From Gammaproteobacteria bacterium (GTDB lineage: Bacteria; Pseudomonadota; Gammaproteobacteria; GCA-001735895): a stretch of DNA of 36,305 nucleotides. The notes beneath the pieces were generated by a model, which searched no databases, had not been told where the DNA came from, and saw nothing but the letters and a program-made list of their open reading frames with translations. The translations under genes were made by a program, and so were the position numbers. The stretch spans positions 1 to 36,305 of the forward strand of contig JANTFI010000015.1 in the NCBI GenBank assembly GCA_024763505.1, given 5' to 3'. This document shows, piece after piece, positions 28,537 to 36,287 of the stretch (its first letter is position 1; the number at the start of each line of letters is the position of its first letter).

Positions 28537-28563
28537 CAGGCTCCACCAGAATGGTGAAGCCTG
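28537..28563 (-). terminator. intrinsic terminator after the DsrE-like gene
   Basis: Twelve-bp stem with one mismatch (CAGGCTCCACCA / TGGTGAAGCCTG, loop GAA), followed on the minus strand by TTTTACTC, 23 nt past the stop at 28587. Confidence 0.65.
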
Positions 28564-28586
28564 GAAAGAAGCGAGAACCGGTCGAA

Positions 28587-29009
28587 TCAGGGCCGGATAT
28601 AGGCATACCCTTGCTGCTGTAATTCCATGATCCGTAAGACACCGGCCGGCACCACCTTGACGCCGTCGACTAGTTTGACCTTCTTACCTTTTTTCTTTTC
28701 GACTTTCGCCATCGTATTGCCGCAGGCACTAAACGTGATGTCCTGCATCGCCAGACTTTCTACCCGTTGGGCCTGTTTGCTCTTACGGGTTAACAGGCTG
28801 AGTCCGGGGCCATACGCGACGATTTCGACATCGACATCATCCATACCAAGTGCCTTTTGCAGATTGACAGCGTTATTCAAAGCAATTTTTTGGGTCAGCG
28901 GGTCAGCAGTACTGACTTGAATGACGACCTTCTGTTTTTCGGCATAGGCAAAACCGCTGAATAAAAAAGCTGCAATGAACAGAATAGAAGTGAGCTTATT
29001 GAGTTTCAT
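28587..29009 (-). CDS. exported DsrE-family protein
   Basis: 140 aa. Signal peptide MKLNKLTSILFIAAFLFSGF, ending AYA. The mature protein has the DsrE/YchN-like alternating pattern: VVIQVSTADPLTQKIALNNA, VEIVAYGPGLSLL, and DITFSACGNTMAK with the single cysteine Cys96 where sulfur-carrying DsrE proteins have their reactive cysteine. It ends ELQQQGYAYIRP, also usual for this exported group. Cytosolic relatives relay sulfur; the periplasmic versions are uncharacterised, though a sulfur or metalloid relay is plausible. AGGAGA lies a few bases before the ATG. Divergent from the radical-SAM gene 105 nt away. Confidence 0.82.
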   Translation of the reverse strand: MKLNKLTSILFIAAFLFSGFAYAEKQKVVIQVSTADPLTQKIALNNAVNLQKALGMDDVDVEIVAYGPGLSLLTRKSKQAQRVESLAMQDITFSACGNTMAKVEKKKGKKVKLVDGVKVVPAGVLRIMELQQQGYAYIRP

Positions 29010-29114
29010 GTCTTCTCCTTGGTGTTAAGGTTATAATTAGAGTTACTACATATAGATGCAGGAACTAGGCAAGATATTCCTTGTCCACCCAATATGCAAA
29101 ATAAAAATTAACTC

Positions 29115-30080
29115 ATGCTCGACACTTGGCCATTACTGAAAAACAGCGTATTCCCAGGCCTGCAGCGCAAGCCACTGGAAATCCTCCAGGTTAATCTCGG
29201 TTATCTCTGCAACCAGAGTTGCTTGCATTGCCATGTCAACGCAGGCCCGAATCGAAAGGAAGCAATGACGCAGACTTCTATCGACGATATTCTTGCACTG
29301 CTGCAAAACTCGGGCATTCACACCCTCGACCTGACCGGCGGCGCGCCCGAAATGAACCCTTTGTTCCGCAATCTGGTACAACAGGCGCGTGCTCTGGGCA
29401 AAAAAGTCATCGACCGTTGCAACCTGAGCATACTGAGTGAGCCGGGTTATGAAGATTTGACAGATTTTCTGGCCGCCCAGCAGGTGGAAGTTGTCGCTTC
29501 CCTGCCCTGCTATCTGGAAGACAATGTCGATGGCCAGCGCGGCAAGGGCGTTTACCAGAAAAGCATCGACGGCTTGAAAAAACTCAACGCCGCCGGGTAC
29601 GCAAAACCGGGCAGCGGCCTCACGCTCAATCTGGTGTATAACCCGCTTGGGCCCTACCTGCCACCCGGCCAGCAGACATTGGAAAAAGACTACAAAAAGT
29701 TTCTTCTTGAACACTTCGATATTCACTTCAACCAATTGTTTACCATCACCAACATGCCGATCGCGCGATTTGGCAGCACCCTGCTGTCACAGGGCAAATT
29801 CGAGGAATATATGAACCTGCTCAAGGATTCGATGAATCTGGCTAACATCGAAGGAGTGATGTGCAAGAACCAGCTCAGTATTGACTGGCAAGGCTACGTC
29901 TACGATTGCGACTTCAACCAGATGCTCAAGCTCAACCTGCACCACCCGGAACATGGTGAAAAACTGCATATCCGTGACTTGCGCGATGTGGATTTGTCAA
30001 AGCTCGACATCATCGTCGCCGATCATTGTTTCGGTTGTACCGCAGGGCAAGGCAGCAGTTGCGGCGGAGCTCTCGATTAG
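29115..30080 (+). CDS. arsS: radical SAM / Cys-rich domain protein, ArsS-like
   Basis: 321 aa. Radical SAM motif CNQSCLHC (Cys32, Cys36, Cys39) followed by LDLTGGAPEMNPLFRNLV. The C-terminal half carries Cys250, Cys265 (VYDCDFNQML) and the ending DHCFGCTAGQGSSCGG with Cys305, Cys308 and Cys316, matching the DUF3641 radical-SAM/Cys-rich family called ArsS in arsenosugar biosynthesis. In some relatives a cysteine is selenocysteine; no in-frame TGA occurs here. ArsS is proposed to add a deoxyadenosyl group to dimethylarsenite. No ArsM methyltransferase lies in the window, so the actual substrate is uncertain. ATG 29115 lacks a clear ribosome site. First gene of an overlapping string with the next three. 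Confidence 0.86.
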   Translation: MLDTWPLLKNSVFPGLQRKPLEILQVNLGYLCNQSCLHCHVNAGPNRKEAMTQTSIDDILALLQNSGIHTLDLTGGAPEMNPLFRNLVQQARALGKKVIDRCNLSILSEPGYEDLTDFLAAQQVEVVASLPCYLEDNVDGQRGKGVYQKSIDGLKKLNAAGYAKPGSGLTLNLVYNPLGPYLPPGQQTLEKDYKKFLLEHFDIHFNQLFTITNMPIARFGSTLLSQGKFEEYMNLLKDSMNLANIEGVMCKNQLSIDWQGYVYDCDFNQMLKLNLHHPEHGEKLHIRDLRDVDLSKLDIIVADHCFGCTAGQGSSCGGALD

Positions 30081-30754
30081 TGCCCATCAGCATTATCATT
30101 CCCACCCTGAATGAATCGACCACCCTGCCGCGCAGTCTGGATTCCTTGCTGGATCAGACTGAGGCACTACCCGGCTTCGAAATCATCATCTGTGACGGCG
30201 GTTCGACGGACGACAGTCTGGCCGGCCTCGACCCACGGCCGATCAAGATAGTCCACAGCGAACCCGGCCGCGCCATTCAGATGAACCGGGGCGCCGAGTT
30301 TGCCAGTAACGACTGGTTGCTGTTTCTGCATGCCGATACCCGGCTGCCGCCAGGCAGTCTGGATTTAATCGAACAATGTAGTGCCGAATGGGGCCGCTTC
30401 GATGTCCGGCTCGATGACCGGCGCTGGATATTTCGCATCATAGAAAAAGCCATCAACTGGCGATCCTGCCTGAGCGCCGTGTGCACCGGGGATCAGGCAA
30501 TGTTTTTCCGCCGAGACTTGTTTCAGCAAATCGGCGGCTTTCCTGCCATCCCGCTGATGGAAGATATCGCCATCAGCAAACGCGCACGCCACCAAAGTCG
30601 CCCGGCTTGCCTTCGCCCCGCCGTCACCACTTCAGCCCGACGCTGGCAAAACCAAGGAACCGTACGCACCATCCTGTTGATGTGGTCGTTGCGGCTGGCA
30701 TACTGGCTAGGCATCAAACCCGATACTCTGCACCGGATTTACTACCCGAAATGA
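30080..30754 (+). CDS. family 2 glycosyltransferase, rSAM/selenodomain-associated type
   Basis: 224 aa. GTG start at 30080 overlaps the last base of the arsS stop (TAGTG). GT-A fold: ISIIIPTLNESTTLPRSLDS, IIICDGGSTDDSL with the first Asp pair, SEPGRAIQMNRGAEFA, LFLHADTRLPPGSL as the DXD-like region and GDQAMFFRRDLFQQIGGFP with LMEDIAISKR as the acceptor end. This is the TIGR04283 pattern (transferase 2, rSAM/selenodomain-associated). In arsenosugar clusters a glycosyltransferase of this kind is thought to act after ArsS. The C-terminal helix could associate with the membrane. Confidence 0.85.
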   Translation: MPISIIIPTLNESTTLPRSLDSLLDQTEALPGFEIIICDGGSTDDSLAGLDPRPIKIVHSEPGRAIQMNRGAEFASNDWLLFLHADTRLPPGSLDLIEQCSAEWGRFDVRLDDRRWIFRIIEKAINWRSCLSAVCTGDQAMFFRRDLFQQIGGFPAIPLMEDIAISKRARHQSRPACLRPAVTTSARRWQNQGTVRTILLMWSLRLAYWLGIKPDTLHRIYYPK

Positions 30755-31374
30755 AAAAAACCCGGCTTCAGCTTTTTGCCAAACCTCCGCTTGCCGGGCA
30801 AGTCAAAACCCGTCTGACTCCTGCCCTCAGCCCGCAACAGGCCGCAGACGTATATCGTCATTGCCTGCAATCGAGCATTGCTTTACTGCAACAAAGCCCT
30901 TTTGATTATCAAATCTGGCTGACCGAACCGAGTGATGATGATCTTTTCAAAAACCAGCCTGTGCAATACCAGCAGGGGCCGGATCTGGGTGCGCGCATGC
31001 GGTACGCCTTGCAGCATGGATTGCAACAGGGCTTTTCAAAAATAATTCTGATTGGATCGGATTGTCTGGATATCGACAACGAAACCCTGCTACGCGTCAG
31101 CGATCATCTGCAACAACACGAACTGGTTTTGATCCCCGCGCTGGATGGCGGCTATGTCTTGATCGCAGTACGTGACCAGGTGCCTGCCACTCTGTTCGAC
31201 GACATCGACTGGAGTACGCCTAAGGTGCTGACACAGACCCTGGAACGCGCCATGCATAGCGGCCTCGATCCTCTGGTGATGAATCCAATGCGGGATATTG
31301 ACCAGCCCGAAGACCTGCAACATTATCCCCAGTTGATACAATTGCTAGAAAACCGTCCATGCTCTACCCCCTGA
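30751..31374 (+). CDS. DUF2064 glycosyltransferase-A-like protein, rSAM/selenodomain-associated
   Basis: 207 aa from ATG 30751, overlapping the previous stop by 4 nt (ATGA); an open frame further upstream overlaps the glycosyltransferase and is a shadow. LQLFAKPPLAGQVKTRLTPA at the N-terminus, GPDLGARMRYALQHGLQQGF, IILIGSDCLDI and LIPALDGGYVLIAV match TIGR04282/DUF2064, a nucleotidyltransferase-like GT-A fold related to MobA/CofC. It regularly travels with the two preceding families. Overlaps pyrD by 16 nt, so all four genes appear translationally coupled. Confidence 0.85.
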   Translation: MKKTRLQLFAKPPLAGQVKTRLTPALSPQQAADVYRHCLQSSIALLQQSPFDYQIWLTEPSDDDLFKNQPVQYQQGPDLGARMRYALQHGLQQGFSKIILIGSDCLDIDNETLLRVSDHLQQHELVLIPALDGGYVLIAVRDQVPATLFDDIDWSTPKVLTQTLERAMHSGLDPLVMNPMRDIDQPEDLQHYPQLIQLLENRPCSTP

Positions 31375-32363
31375 TACGCCCGTTGATCTTCGCACTGGAT
31401 GCCGAAGATGCCCATGTAACCAGCCTCGAATTACTCAACCAGTTACGCTGGCTGATTCCGCCGACGCGCATCCACAAGCCGGTCGAAGTGATGGGCTTGC
31501 AGTTTCCCAACCCGGTCGGTCTGGCTGCCGGACTGGATAAAAACGCTGAATACCTGTCCGGCCTGTCGCGGCTGGGCTTCGGTTTTATCGAGGTCGGCAC
31601 GGTCACCCCGCGCCCGCAACCCGGCAACCCTAAACCGCGGCTGTTTCGACTCCCAAAACAGCGTAGCATCATCAATCGCATGGGTTTCAATAATCAGGGG
31701 GTCGATACGCTGCTCGAGCATATCCGGAAACTGCCAGAACGAGACTATGTGCTGGGCATCAATATCGGCAAAAACCTCAGCACCGCGGTCGAAAACGCAC
31801 TCGACGATTACGCACTGGCGTTGCAAAAGGTCTATACCGCGGCCGATTACATTACCATCAATGTGTCCTCGCCCAACACGCCCGGTTTGCGCAAACTGCA
31901 ATCGGAAGATGCACTGGAAGAATTGCTCAAGGGCATCGCAGAAAGGCGCAAGGCGCTGCAGGATGAGCACCAGTTCGACCGCCCGATCGCGCTCAAGGTC
32001 GCGCCCGATCTGGATCCTCGATCGATTGCACCAATTTCGCAACGGTTAATCGATTACGGCATTGATGCACTGATCGCCACCAACACCACGCTCGATAAAT
32101 CCGCCATCGCAGGACATCCGCTGGCGACAGAAGCCGGAGGTCTCAGCGGCGCCGCGCTGACCGAGCGATCGCGCGAAATTCTGTATCTTTTTCACCAGCA
32201 GTTGCAGGATGACCTGCCGATCATCTCGGTCGGTGGCATCGATTCACCCGAAGAAGCCCAGTTGCGTCTCGATATCGGTGCAAAGCTGGTACAAATCTAC
32301 AGTGCGCTGATCTTTCAGGGTCCCGGGCTGGTGCGCCGCATCGTCAAATCCATCGAACCATAG
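31359..32363 (+). CDS. pyrD: dihydroorotate dehydrogenase, class 2 (quinone)
   Basis: 334 aa, membrane-associated flavoenzyme of pyrimidine synthesis, passing electrons to quinone. The N-terminal helices MLYPLIRPLIFALDAEDAHV are the membrane-contact part of class 2. FPNPVGLAAGLDKNAEYL, EVGTVTPRPQPGNPKPRLFR, INRMGFNNQGVD, NVSSPNTPGLRKLQ with the catalytic serine and IISVGGIDSPEEA define FMN and substrate sites. Its start overlaps the DUF2064 gene by 16 nt, tying a core gene to the rSAM cluster. No terminator hairpin with a T-run was seen after the stop. Confidence 0.97.
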   Translation: MLYPLIRPLIFALDAEDAHVTSLELLNQLRWLIPPTRIHKPVEVMGLQFPNPVGLAAGLDKNAEYLSGLSRLGFGFIEVGTVTPRPQPGNPKPRLFRLPKQRSIINRMGFNNQGVDTLLEHIRKLPERDYVLGINIGKNLSTAVENALDDYALALQKVYTAADYITINVSSPNTPGLRKLQSEDALEELLKGIAERRKALQDEHQFDRPIALKVAPDLDPRSIAPISQRLIDYGIDALIATNTTLDKSAIAGHPLATEAGGLSGAALTERSREILYLFHQQLQDDLPIISVGGIDSPEEAQLRLDIGAKLVQIYSALIFQGPGLVRRIVKSIEP

Positions 32364-32509
32364 TGGCTTGTTAATTTTTATCTGTGCTACCCTTGCAACA
32401 GCTTTTAACGACTGCGCAAGGCACGCTCCACTCAGGTTTTCCCGGCCAATGCCGAGAGAGTCTTGATGCGAATGCAGCCCGCGTATTAGACACAGATACC
32501 GGAAACCGC

Positions 32510-32908
32510 ATGACCCCTGAACAAATCGCACAAGACTGGATGGACCGCAGCCGCCAGACCATCGCCACCTATGACCACGCAGCGCACATGAACCTGATTT
32601 CAAAAAACGTGCAAGTATTTGGCATCCCCGGCTTCGAAGTCATCGGCTACGATGACTGGCATGCACAAAGCGCGCATGAATTTCAGCAAAAACTGATCCA
32701 GTCCGCCGACTATGCCGGCTTGAAAGTCCGCCACGGCAGCGACACGCAAATCATGTTTGTGACCATGGAAACCATCACCGCCAGCGATGGCAGCGTCGAC
32801 AGCCATCCACTCGAAGCCGTGCTGAGCAAAGAAGACGATGGACAGTGGCGGGTTACCCAGCAACGATTGCTGAGCGACGAAGAAGCCAGCCACCTGGGTA
32901 TCGCCTGA
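32510..32908 (+). CDS. hypothetical protein, SnoaL/NTF2-like fold suspected
   Basis: 132 aa from ATG 32510, with GGA 6 nt upstream; the open frame extends to 32384 but that part reads as leader sequence after pyrD. MTPEQIAQDWMDRSRQTIAT forms a helix, followed by short strands (NVQVFGIPGFEVIGYDDWHA, VSKEDDGQWRVTQQRLL-like ending) that resemble NTF2/SnoaL proteins, which range from enzymes to binding modules. No conserved catalytic set is recognised. It is separated by 1 nt from the next gene and probably heads the operon 32510-35205. Confidence 0.65.
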   Translation: MTPEQIAQDWMDRSRQTIATYDHAAHMNLISKNVQVFGIPGFEVIGYDDWHAQSAHEFQQKLIQSADYAGLKVRHGSDTQIMFVTMETITASDGSVDSHPLEAVLSKEDDGQWRVTQQRLLSDEEASHLGIA

Positions 32909-32909
32909 C

Positions 32910-33629
32910 ATGGCCACGCTCGCTTCACTGCAGGATGCGCAGGATTACTTCAAGGGCTTGCCCAAACAACTGGCCCCCTATTTCGATGAAACCTATCAGC
33001 AAGCCTTTGAACAATTGATGCAAGCCATCGACCAGTTTTTCGATGTCGCAAGCACCATCGATACCCAGGCCAAAGAAGATCACCTGATCAGTCAACGCGA
33101 AGCCACCGACATTGGCGAGCATGGTTTTATTCTCTTGCTCAAGCTGATCGACTTAATGGAAAAACTCGACTTGCCGCACAAGCGTCACGAACTCGAGCAA
33201 ATCTCGCTGATCTTTGCGCGCTGGGTGATTCAGCACAAAGGGCAGCTCAACCACATCGAACCGATCGTCAACGCCTTTGCCCATTCCGCCAACCACATGA
33301 AAGAAAAAGAATCCCTGCTGGCGCTGGTCGAGCTGATGAGCATGGTGGTCGATGCCAGCGCCGACAGCATCAAGCATGATCTGGAAAGCAGCAACCTGTA
33401 TCGCCCGTGGCGGCTGCTGCACATCAATCGCGGAATCGTCGCCACCCGCACCCACGACGAAAAAATCATGCGTAAGGTGTTCGATGAAATGATGTTTTAC
33501 CTGCCACAGGATGCGACAAGTTTTTTTGCCGAAGGCATGCAGGAAATGGAAGCCCTCGATTATCCGCCGAATGTGCGCAAAATCATCGAGGAATACTATA
33601 ACAATCCGCCCAAAATGCAGTTGCACTGA
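32910..33629 (+). CDS. conserved-looking all-helical hypothetical protein, 239 aa
   Basis: Begins at ATG 32910, one nt after the previous stop, and ends 2 nt before the CnoX-like gene. Predicted to be almost entirely helical and acidic, with no signal peptide or membrane helix. Recurrent hydrophobic/charged heptad-like stretches (ALVELMSMVVDASADSIKHD) suggest a repeat-like helical scaffold. The well-ordered C-terminus NVRKIIEEYYNNPPKMQ is notable. I do not recognise a family or active site. Its tight packing with the thioredoxin-TPR gene implies a joint function, possibly in protein quality control (inference only). Confidence 0.75.
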   Translation: MATLASLQDAQDYFKGLPKQLAPYFDETYQQAFEQLMQAIDQFFDVASTIDTQAKEDHLISQREATDIGEHGFILLLKLIDLMEKLDLPHKRHELEQISLIFARWVIQHKGQLNHIEPIVNAFAHSANHMKEKESLLALVELMSMVVDASADSIKHDLESSNLYRPWRLLHINRGIVATRTHDEKIMRKVFDEMMFYLPQDATSFFAEGMQEMEALDYPPNVRKIIEEYYNNPPKMQLH

Positions 33630-33631
33630 TC

Positions 33632-34510
33632 ATGTCCGGCGACGAATTCGACCCGCAAGATTTTATCTTCGATGCCAACCGCGAAAACTTCGACCAACTG
33701 GTTGTGCAGAACTCCAGACTCGGCCCGGTGCTGGTCAATTTCTGGTCGCGCAAGGCCGGCCCCAGCTTCCGCCTGTATCCGTTACTGGAAAAGCTGGTCA
33801 GTCATTACTCCGGCACCTTTCTTTTGGTGAATGTAGATGCCGACGAGCAACGCAAGATCGCCAGCGACTATTCAATCACCAGCGTGCCGACGCTGAAGCT
33901 GTTCCATAAAGGTGAAATCGTCGAAACGCTGTTCGGTTACCAGAATGAGGAAGACTTGCGATTCATGCTCGATCAATATGTTGCCAGCGAAAATGACGTC
34001 ATCATTCATCAGGCGCTGCAATTATTCGAGCAGGGTAAAACCGAACAAGCCTACCAGCAACTCGGGCAAGCTGCGCTGGCCACTCCTCATGCCTACAAAT
34101 TACCTCTCACCATCGCTTCGCTGATGCGAGCGGAAGGACGCTTTAGCGAAGCATTGAAATTGTTACGTTCACTGCCCGAACTGGCACGTAACAAACCTGC
34201 CAGCCAGAAATTGATCATCGAATGCGAGTTTGCCGAAATGGCTTCACCGGTGCAGGATGCCGAAGACCTAAAACCCTTCGTACGGGAAAACATGGATGAA
34301 CTACCAGCCGTCAAACTGCTGGCCGCCTGGCATGTGACACAGCAGCATTACCACGAAGCACTGTCGCTGTTTCAGCACATCATGCAGCAGGATCGCAGCT
34401 TCGAAGACGACCTCGGGCGCCGAAGCATCGTCAAGATCCTGTCTCTGATCGAGCCGGGCCATCCGCTGATCCAGCATTACCGGAACATCATCCGCACGTT
34501 GAACAATTAA
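33632..34510 (+). CDS. cnoX: thioredoxin-like protein with TPR-type tail, CnoX/YbbN-like, lacking CxxC
   Basis: 292 aa. Residues 15-115 form a thioredoxin domain: PVLVNFWSRKAGPSFRL stands where thioredoxins have WCGPC, so both catalytic cysteines are missing (Ala42 and Ser45). The cis-Pro loop ITSVPTLKLF is present. Residues about 118-290 are helical repeats (EQGKTEQAYQQLGQAALATP, RAEGRFSEALKLLRSLPELA) as in E. coli YbbN/CnoX, a holdase co-chaperone that hands substrates to DnaK/GroEL and also lacks a CxxC pair. Second in the tight pair with the helical protein at 32910. Gene symbol given by similarity of architecture only. Confidence 0.8.
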   Translation: MSGDEFDPQDFIFDANRENFDQLVVQNSRLGPVLVNFWSRKAGPSFRLYPLLEKLVSHYSGTFLLVNVDADEQRKIASDYSITSVPTLKLFHKGEIVETLFGYQNEEDLRFMLDQYVASENDVIIHQALQLFEQGKTEQAYQQLGQAALATPHAYKLPLTIASLMRAEGRFSEALKLLRSLPELARNKPASQKLIIECEFAEMASPVQDAEDLKPFVRENMDELPAVKLLAAWHVTQQHYHEALSLFQHIMQQDRSFEDDLGRRSIVKILSLIEPGHPLIQHYRNIIRTLNN

Positions 34511-34647
34511 ATTGCTCCATCACCCAGCCATCTTTGAGCCCATGATCTTTTCCAGACGATGTTTGAGTTTCTTGACGGCTTCGACAACGTGCAAAATCCG
34601 GGTACCGTATTCTTTCATTGTCACCAACCGGTCTGCGCGCATAGCAA

Positions 34648-34662
34648 GGGAGAATTAACTTG
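34648..34662 (+). promoter_or_regulatory. ribosome binding site deciding a TTG start
   Basis: AGGGAG followed by AATTAAC and TTG. It gives the only well-placed Shine-Dalgarno for the 181-aa frame and supports TTG 34660 as the start. Confidence 0.6.
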
Positions 34663-35205
34663 ATCAAAAATCTCATCGACAAACTGCTGGCCCGTTCATC
34701 CATCGACCAGGCCACCCCCGAACCTTCCGTGCTGTCGCCCAGCGAGCAGATGCAAGCACAGCAACTCGAAAAAAAAACACGCAACCAGTTCATGACCCGC
34801 ATCTACCGCATGGTCACGACCCATCGTGACGGCGAAGCGATGCTCACATTACTGCAACAGTTCGATGCCGAGCAGACGCCCACGACAGAAATAGAAACCC
34901 TGTTCAAGGATGTTCAGCAGTGGGGACCGTCACGCACGCTGATGTGTGTCGGCCGCTGGCTGATACAGCGCCTGCATGAAGACAAGCGCTATGGCCGCGC
35001 ACTGTATTTTATCGAGCAGTGTCAGGCGGTTGGTGATGGATTTATTCTGGCGGAATTATCACAAACACTGTTTTACGCCCGGCAGGCCATCGATCTGGAC
35101 AAACCTCAGGTCGCAGTCAAGCTACTGCAAAACCCCTACACCCGCTACGGCGATGAAGTCGATGCCGAGCAATGTATTAAATTGCTGGCGCAGATTGTCG
35201 AGTAA
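34660..35205 (+). CDS. hypothetical protein, 181 aa, helical
   Basis: TTG start at 34660 with an excellent ribosome site AGGGAG 6-7 nt upstream, the main reason for this start; no ATG lies near it. MIKNLIDKLLARSSIDQATP may be a membrane-touching amphipathic helix. The rest (FMTRIYRMVTTHRDGEAMLT, ALYFIEQCQAVGDGFILAEL) is helical, with TPR-like leucine spacing but no exact repeat. Not recognised. It follows the CnoX-like gene by 149 nt on the same strand, so it could belong to the same operon or have its own promoter. The following region turns AT-rich. Confidence 0.7.
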   Translation: MIKNLIDKLLARSSIDQATPEPSVLSPSEQMQAQQLEKKTRNQFMTRIYRMVTTHRDGEAMLTLLQQFDAEQTPTTEIETLFKDVQQWGPSRTLMCVGRWLIQRLHEDKRYGRALYFIEQCQAVGDGFILAELSQTLFYARQAIDLDKPQVAVKLLQNPYTRYGDEVDAEQCIKLLAQIVE

Positions 35206-35438
35206 ATGTGTTGGCTGAGATTTTCGCAAGGATTGCTCGGTGCAGTCATTGATTGAACTAGCCGGGTGAAGACTGCCACCTTTGTGCCAGGTGCTGCCAT
35301 TCGATGTTAGCAATATGACCGGCATAATCATATGGAGAAGAGACCTTTAAAGATGGTTCTATAATTGAGTACTATTCTGATGGACCAAGAGTTAAATCAA
35401 ATGGTGGCGATTTAAAATCAACGGATGCTTATAAGCAG
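35206..35438 (+). other. gene-free junction; frame of the next gene is open back to 35328 without a start codon
   Basis: No gene with start and stop was found. From about 35330 the base composition turns AT-rich compared with the rest of the window. The reading frame of the protein at 35439 stays open back to 35328 (a TAA lies at 35325-35327), encoding YGEETFKDGSIIEYYSDG-like residues typical of YD/Rhs repeat proteins, but contains no ATG, GTG or TTG before 35439. This suggests that a longer gene has lost its 5' part here. TGCCA occurs three times in 35268-35300; no other structure was seen. Confidence 0.5.
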
Positions 35439-35918
35439 GTGACTGCTTCTGCAGGCGGAGCTGCACAAAAGGTGAAGTATTCCGATGCATTTATTCAGAA
35501 ATGGAATGAACGAGTCAATCAATTTACTTCTGCTGCCGATAGCGCTGTTTATTGGTGGATTGATAAAAATATTCCTGTTATATCTCCTCTAATGGGCGGG
35601 ATTGCTACTCTCGCGACAAAAGATAATATTGGTTCGACTCTGGCTACTTTATCCTATGCGTCAGGCATTGGTGCAGCTAGGGCTTTTTTTATTGGCGGCA
35701 GAAATGTTGCGAGGATGGCTAACATATCGGTGGTATTTGGAGTTGGTAGTGATGTTGTTAGTGGCAACGACTATACGGTGGAAAAAGTGGGTATTGAAGC
35801 TGCGTCGAGAGTGATGACTAGATTTGGTCCAGCGGATGAGCTGGGAAGCAGGATTCATAACGGGATAAACCAAATAATAACAACTTGGACTGGATACTTT
35901 GTCGGTAAGGAGGAATAG
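35439..35918 (+). CDS. putative 5'-truncated polymorphic-toxin C-terminal fragment, 159 aa from GTG
   Basis: The first in-frame start is GTG 35439 without a ribosome site, while the frame is open to 35328, so this looks like the tail of a longer protein rather than a complete gene. It has hydrophobic segments (ISPLMGGIATLATKDNIGST, ANISVVFGVGSDVVSG) and an amphipathic N-terminal portion (AFIQKWNERVNQFTSAADSA). The upstream DGSxxxYxxDG-like residues resemble Rhs/YD repeats. The following small membrane protein begins 1 nt after its stop with a perfect Shine-Dalgarno, the usual order of toxin then immunity. No toxin family is recognised, so a pore-forming character is only a guess. Confidence 0.5.
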   Translation: MTASAGGAAQKVKYSDAFIQKWNERVNQFTSAADSAVYWWIDKNIPVISPLMGGIATLATKDNIGSTLATLSYASGIGAARAFFIGGRNVARMANISVVFGVGSDVVSGNDYTVEKVGIEAASRVMTRFGPADELGSRIHNGINQIITTWTGYFVGKEE

Positions 35919-35922
35919 TATG
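35907..35922 (+). promoter_or_regulatory. perfect Shine-Dalgarno for the small membrane protein
   Basis: AAGGAGG at 35907-35913, followed by six bases and ATG. It is inside the end of the preceding frame, so the two are translated from one transcript. Confidence 0.75.
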
Positions 35923-36252
35923 TCAGTTCAGAGTAATCGAGGTTCAGCAAGTATATTGGTAATTATGATGCTATCAATATCCATTCCGTATGTTGTTAGC
36001 AAGTGGGGGATATGGTTATCTATTTTCCCTTGTTTTGCTTTACTTTTTTGGATTTTATTTGAGTATCGTCAAGGTCTTTTTAAGGACAACAAAGCCTTTC
36101 TCGGGCTCAACTTTCTTGTATTAATGAGTGTTAGTTACTTGTCGATTACTTTTAGTAACTCTGATAACAAGTTTTCGATAATAGTAGTTACTATGATCGC
36201 CTCATTGACGTGCGTTCTCAATAATTGGCTTTTTGTGAAAAAAGATGAATAA
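35920..36252 (+). CDS. small integral membrane protein, four helices; candidate immunity protein
   Basis: 110 aa. ATG 35920 with AAGGAGG 6 nt upstream (35907-35913), so the longer frame from 35899 is rejected. Four hydrophobic stretches: about 9-27, 30-48, 60-78 and 85-105, with a short polar tail LFVKKDE. AT-rich codon use like the preceding fragment and unlike the rest of the window. Directly follows the toxin-like fragment. Four-helix membrane proteins protect against pore-forming colicins, so an immunity role is plausible but unproven. No family is recognised. Confidence 0.65.
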   Translation: MSVQSNRGSASILVIMMLSISIPYVVSKWGIWLSIFPCFALLFWILFEYRQGLFKDNKAFLGLNFLVLMSVSYLSITFSNSDNKFSIIVVTMIASLTCVLNNWLFVKKDE

Positions 36253-36287
36253 CGTAAGAAATACATGTCTGAAACGAGCCTAAAATT

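Noticed and set aside
30026..30079. Longer start of the glycosyltransferase inside arsS
   Set aside because: The GT-A fold begins immediately after GTG 30080 (PISIIIPTLNES), and the extra residues are an out-of-frame reading of the ArsS tail.
32463..32490. TTGATG-N15-TATTAG as a promoter of the 32510 operon
   Set aside because: The 15-nt spacer is too short and neither box is strong.
32384..32509. Extension of the hypothetical gene at 32510
   Set aside because: It contains pyrD downstream leader sequence, with no ribosome site or domain content; GGA precedes ATG 32510.
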